Source of the DNA: Solobacterium sp. | GTDB taxonomy: Bacteria > Bacillota_I > Bacilli_A > Erysipelotrichales > Erysipelotrichaceae | Length of the DNA stretch: 9,061 nucleotides | Direction: 5' to 3' | NCBI GenBank assembly: GCA_017543025.1 | Contig: JAFYGX010000195.1 | Coordinates: 1-9,061 of the forward strand | In this document: one piece after another, positions 7,712-9,061 of the stretch | Position numbering within the stretch: position 1 is the stretch's first letter | How the letters are laid out: the number at the start of each line of letters is the position of its first letter | The notes under the pieces: generated by a model | What the model was told of the DNA's origin: nothing | The model's database searches: none | The model's input: the letters and a program-made list of their open reading frames with translations, nothing else | Program-made: the position numbers and the translations under genes

Positions 7712-8536
7712 ATGAGAGAAGTTACACTGGAAGAACAGAAGCAGCTGATGCTGGATATGATGAAAGAGTTCGATCAGTTCTGCAATGATCATGATCTTTC
7801 CTATTTTCTGACCGGCGGTACATTGCTGGGAGCGGTACGCCATAAGGGATATATTCCCTGGGACGACGATATTGATGTCGGAATGCCGCGCAATGATTAT
7901 GAGACCTTTGCCCGGATCTACAACGAAGAAAAGGAAACGCCGTACTATGAATTTGTTTCCTTTCATCAGGAACCGGATCTGTATGTTTCCTCCGGCAAGC
8001 TGGTGGATACGAGAACCGTGATGGAAGAGTCGATTGACTGCGATGTGACGCTCGGGGTATATATCGATATCTTTCCGCTGGATAACCTTGGCGATACCGA
8101 AGAAGAGGCAGAGAAGATGACAAAAGATCTGCTGAAGCTGCGCCGGGCGCTGGATGTGCAGAACTGGAAGGTGATACCGGAGCGGGAATGGTATAAGAAT
8201 CTGATCATCCGGGCGATCAAGGCAGTGTCGCCGAAGGGAAAGCGGAAGGATCTGGTATTCGATCAGGATCAGGCCTGCCGCCGCTATGCGGGACAGGAAA
8301 TGACCGAATATGTCGGGTATCCGTGTGCCGCAATGAAGCAGGAACTGCTGAAGAAGGAATGGTATGACAGCTTCCGGCTGGTACCGTTTGAACAGTATAT
8401 GTTCCGGATTCCGGCAGGGTATGACGGATGTCTTCGGGTGTTCTACGGGCCGGACTATATGGAGCTGCCGCCGGAAGAAAAACAGAAGACGCATCATGCA
8501 TATAAAGTCTGGTACAGGGAGCAGGAGAACAGATGA
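7712..8536 (+). CDS. LicD-family phosphotransferase
   Basis: LicD proteins transfer a phospho-alcohol from a CDP carrier to a glycan: phosphocholine in Haemophilus and Streptococcus, and ribitol phosphate for the related human fukutin and FKRP. The 274-residue protein carries the diagnostic block at 34-60, read as TGGTLLGAVRHKG (34-46), IPWDDDIDVGMPR (48-60) with the metal-binding acidic residues Asp51-Asp53 and Asp55, then GVYIDIFPLDN (115-125) and VFYGPDY (243-249) near the C-terminus. No signal peptide is present. The start was placed at ATG 7712 because MREVTLEEQKQ fits the usual LicD beginning. A GTG at 7700, overlapping the preceding stop as GTGA, would add four residues. Neither start has a good ribosome binding site, so coupling to the ThDP gene is likely. 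The transferred group is unknown; the upstream cytidylyltransferase suggests a polyol phosphate. Confidence 0.9.
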   Translation: MREVTLEEQKQLMLDMMKEFDQFCNDHDLSYFLTGGTLLGAVRHKGYIPWDDDIDVGMPRNDYETFARIYNEEKETPYYEFVSFHQEPDLYVSSGKLVDTRTVMEESIDCDVTLGVYIDIFPLDNLGDTEEEAEKMTKDLLKLRRALDVQNWKVIPEREWYKNLIIRAIKAVSPKGKRKDLVFDQDQACRRYAGQEMTEYVGYPCAAMKQELLKKEWYDSFRLVPFEQYMFRIPAGYDGCLRVFYGPDYMELPPEEKQKTHHAYKVWYREQENR

Positions 8537-8877
8537 AGGATGCGCGGAAGGCGTTCAATGGTCCGGAATATGCATTGATACTTGCGGTGTTTGCATTCTG
8601 TCTGTTCGGAGCTGCAGTCATTGAAGTGAAATACTGTCCGGATGAATATGCACGTCAGCTGGTGTCAGACTGGATTTTCACCCACGGTACATTGCCGGCC
8701 GGTGATGAGCCGGAAACCATTATTCCGATCTGGGGGTTTTCCTATGCGCTTCGGCCGTTTCTGGTATCGATCCTGTCGGCTCTGTGCATGAAGGTGATGA
8801 GTTTCCTGACCTCTTCTCAGAAACTTCTTCTGCTTGCCTCAAGAATGCCCAATGTGATTGCCAATACGGCACTCTGA
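8533..8877 (+). CDS. N-terminal part of a GT-C-like membrane glycosyltransferase, cut short by an in-frame TGA
   Basis: The reading frame gives 114 residues and then TGA at 8875-8877. ATG 8533 overlaps the LicD stop as ATGA, with AGGAGA (8523-8528) 4 bases upstream. Residues 13-31 form a first transmembrane helix. The following outer loop contains KYCPDEYARQL (33-43), with Asp37/Glu38, then HGTLP (51-55) and IWGFSYALRP (66-75). A helix-DE-loop start of this kind is typical of GT-C enzymes that use polyprenyl-phosphate sugars (PMT/ArnT-like), usually several hundred residues long. A second hydrophobic stretch follows at about 76-92. The piece alone is far too short for such an enzyme, and the same frame carries on as membrane protein after the stop. 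It is therefore probably the front of a broken gene, unless the TGA is a sequence error or is read through. Confidence 0.7.
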   Translation: MKDARKAFNGPEYALILAVFAFCLFGAAVIEVKYCPDEYARQLVSDWIFTHGTLPAGDEPETIIPIWGFSYALRPFLVSILSALCMKVMSFLTSSQKLLLLASRMPNVIANTAL

Positions 8878-9061
8878 GCAGTCTGTCTGAAAATCGGCCA
8901 TCACATATTCCGCAAGCGGGTTTCTGCGATTCTGTTTTCTGCCGCAGTCTGCTTCATTCCGCAGATCATGTTTCTGGGAATGTATCAGAATAACGATTCG
9001 CTGTCGCTGCTATCGGTATCTCTGATACTCCTGTACTTCATCGACGGGCTTGATACGGACT
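8878..9061 (+). pseudogene. Continuation of the interrupted GT-C-like gene in the same frame (runs off the window)
   Basis: Directly after TGA 8875-8877 the same frame stays open for 61 codons to the window edge. It reads as membrane-protein sequence: a basic segment KIGHHIFRKR, a helix VSAILFSAAVCFIPQIMFLG, then the polar turn MYQNNDSL and another helix SLLSVSLILLYFI. The proline/aromatic helix end followed by Y-x-N-N-D-S and a new helix resembles GT-C (PMT-like) proteins, matching the N-terminal piece. No start codon with a good ribosome binding site was seen; the first clear internal ATG is at 8968, inside a helix, so this is unlikely to be an independent gene. Whether the rest of the gene downstream is intact cannot be seen. 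Confidence 0.6.

Noticed and set aside
7646..8497. Long open frame on the minus strand opposite the LicD gene
   Set aside because: The + strand encodes unmistakable LicD motifs over the same bases, and the antisense translation has no recognisable domain or plausible ribosome binding site context.
5192..8536. Phosphonate (2-aminoethylphosphonate) pathway, suggested by a nucleotidyltransferase, a ThDP enzyme and LicD together
   Set aside because: No phosphoenolpyruvate mutase or aminotransferase is present, and the ThDP protein has the roughly 590-residue three-domain form of acetolactate synthase relatives rather than the shorter phosphonopyruvate decarboxylase. It could be reopened if a mutase gene lies just outside.
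8875..8877. TGA as a recoded tryptophan or selenocysteine codon
   Set aside because: TGA serves as the stop of four other readable genes here and TGG is used for tryptophan throughout. No clear SECIS-like hairpin was seen just after the TGA, and a selenocysteine in a GT-C membrane enzyme has no precedent known to me.
8533..9061. Frameshift as the cause of the broken membrane protein gene
   Set aside because: The sequence before and after the TGA is coding-like in the same frame, so a point substitution fits and no insertion or deletion is needed.

Overview
The window is one stretch of a cell-surface polysaccharide (capsule, exopolysaccharide or teichoic-acid-like) gene cluster. Everything readable as a gene lies on the + strand, in tight head-to-tail order. 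Several genes carry strong AGGAGG-type ribosome binding sites, base composition is about half G+C, and several junctions overlap by 4 to 8 bases. With the gene families present, this suggests a Bacillota (Firmicutes) bacterium, perhaps a gut-associated Clostridia or Erysipelotrichia member. That placement is inference; no rRNA or marker gene is present.

Layout. (1) The last 33 codons of an upstream gene (stop at 102-104). (2) A spacer with a perfect 9-bp hairpin (117-139). (3) A polytopic membrane protein of the O-antigen ligase/polymerase type (161-1732). (4) A GT2 glycosyltransferase overlapping it by 8 bases (1725-2699). (5) A CapF-type SDR-plus-cupin reductase, which points to a UDP-L-FucNAc-type sugar (2753-3958). 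(6) A GT-B/GT4-like glycosyltransferase (3962-5131). (7) An IspD/TarI-family cytidylyltransferase (5192-5905). (8) A three-domain, acetolactate-synthase-like thiamine diphosphate enzyme (5919-7703). (9) A LicD-family phosphotransferase (7712-8536). (10) The start of a GT-C-like membrane glycosyltransferase (from 8533), whose frame is broken by an in-frame TGA at 8875-8877 but continues as membrane-protein sequence to the window edge.

How the genes may work together. The GT2, GT4-like and GT-C-like proteins and CapF would supply and assemble a repeat unit, and the large membrane protein would polymerise or ligate it. The most notable part is the cytidylyltransferase - ThDP enzyme - LicD block (5192-8536). 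In known systems an IspD/TarI-like enzyme makes a CDP-polyol, and LicD/fukutin-type enzymes transfer the phospho-alcohol to a glycan. The ThDP enzyme between them is not a standard part of that pathway and may make an unusual carbon skeleton for activation. This is a hypothesis from gene order and motifs, not something the sequence proves.

No RNA genes, insertion sequences, CRISPR arrays or convincing promoters or terminators were seen, and no gene-free stretch exceeds 60 bases.
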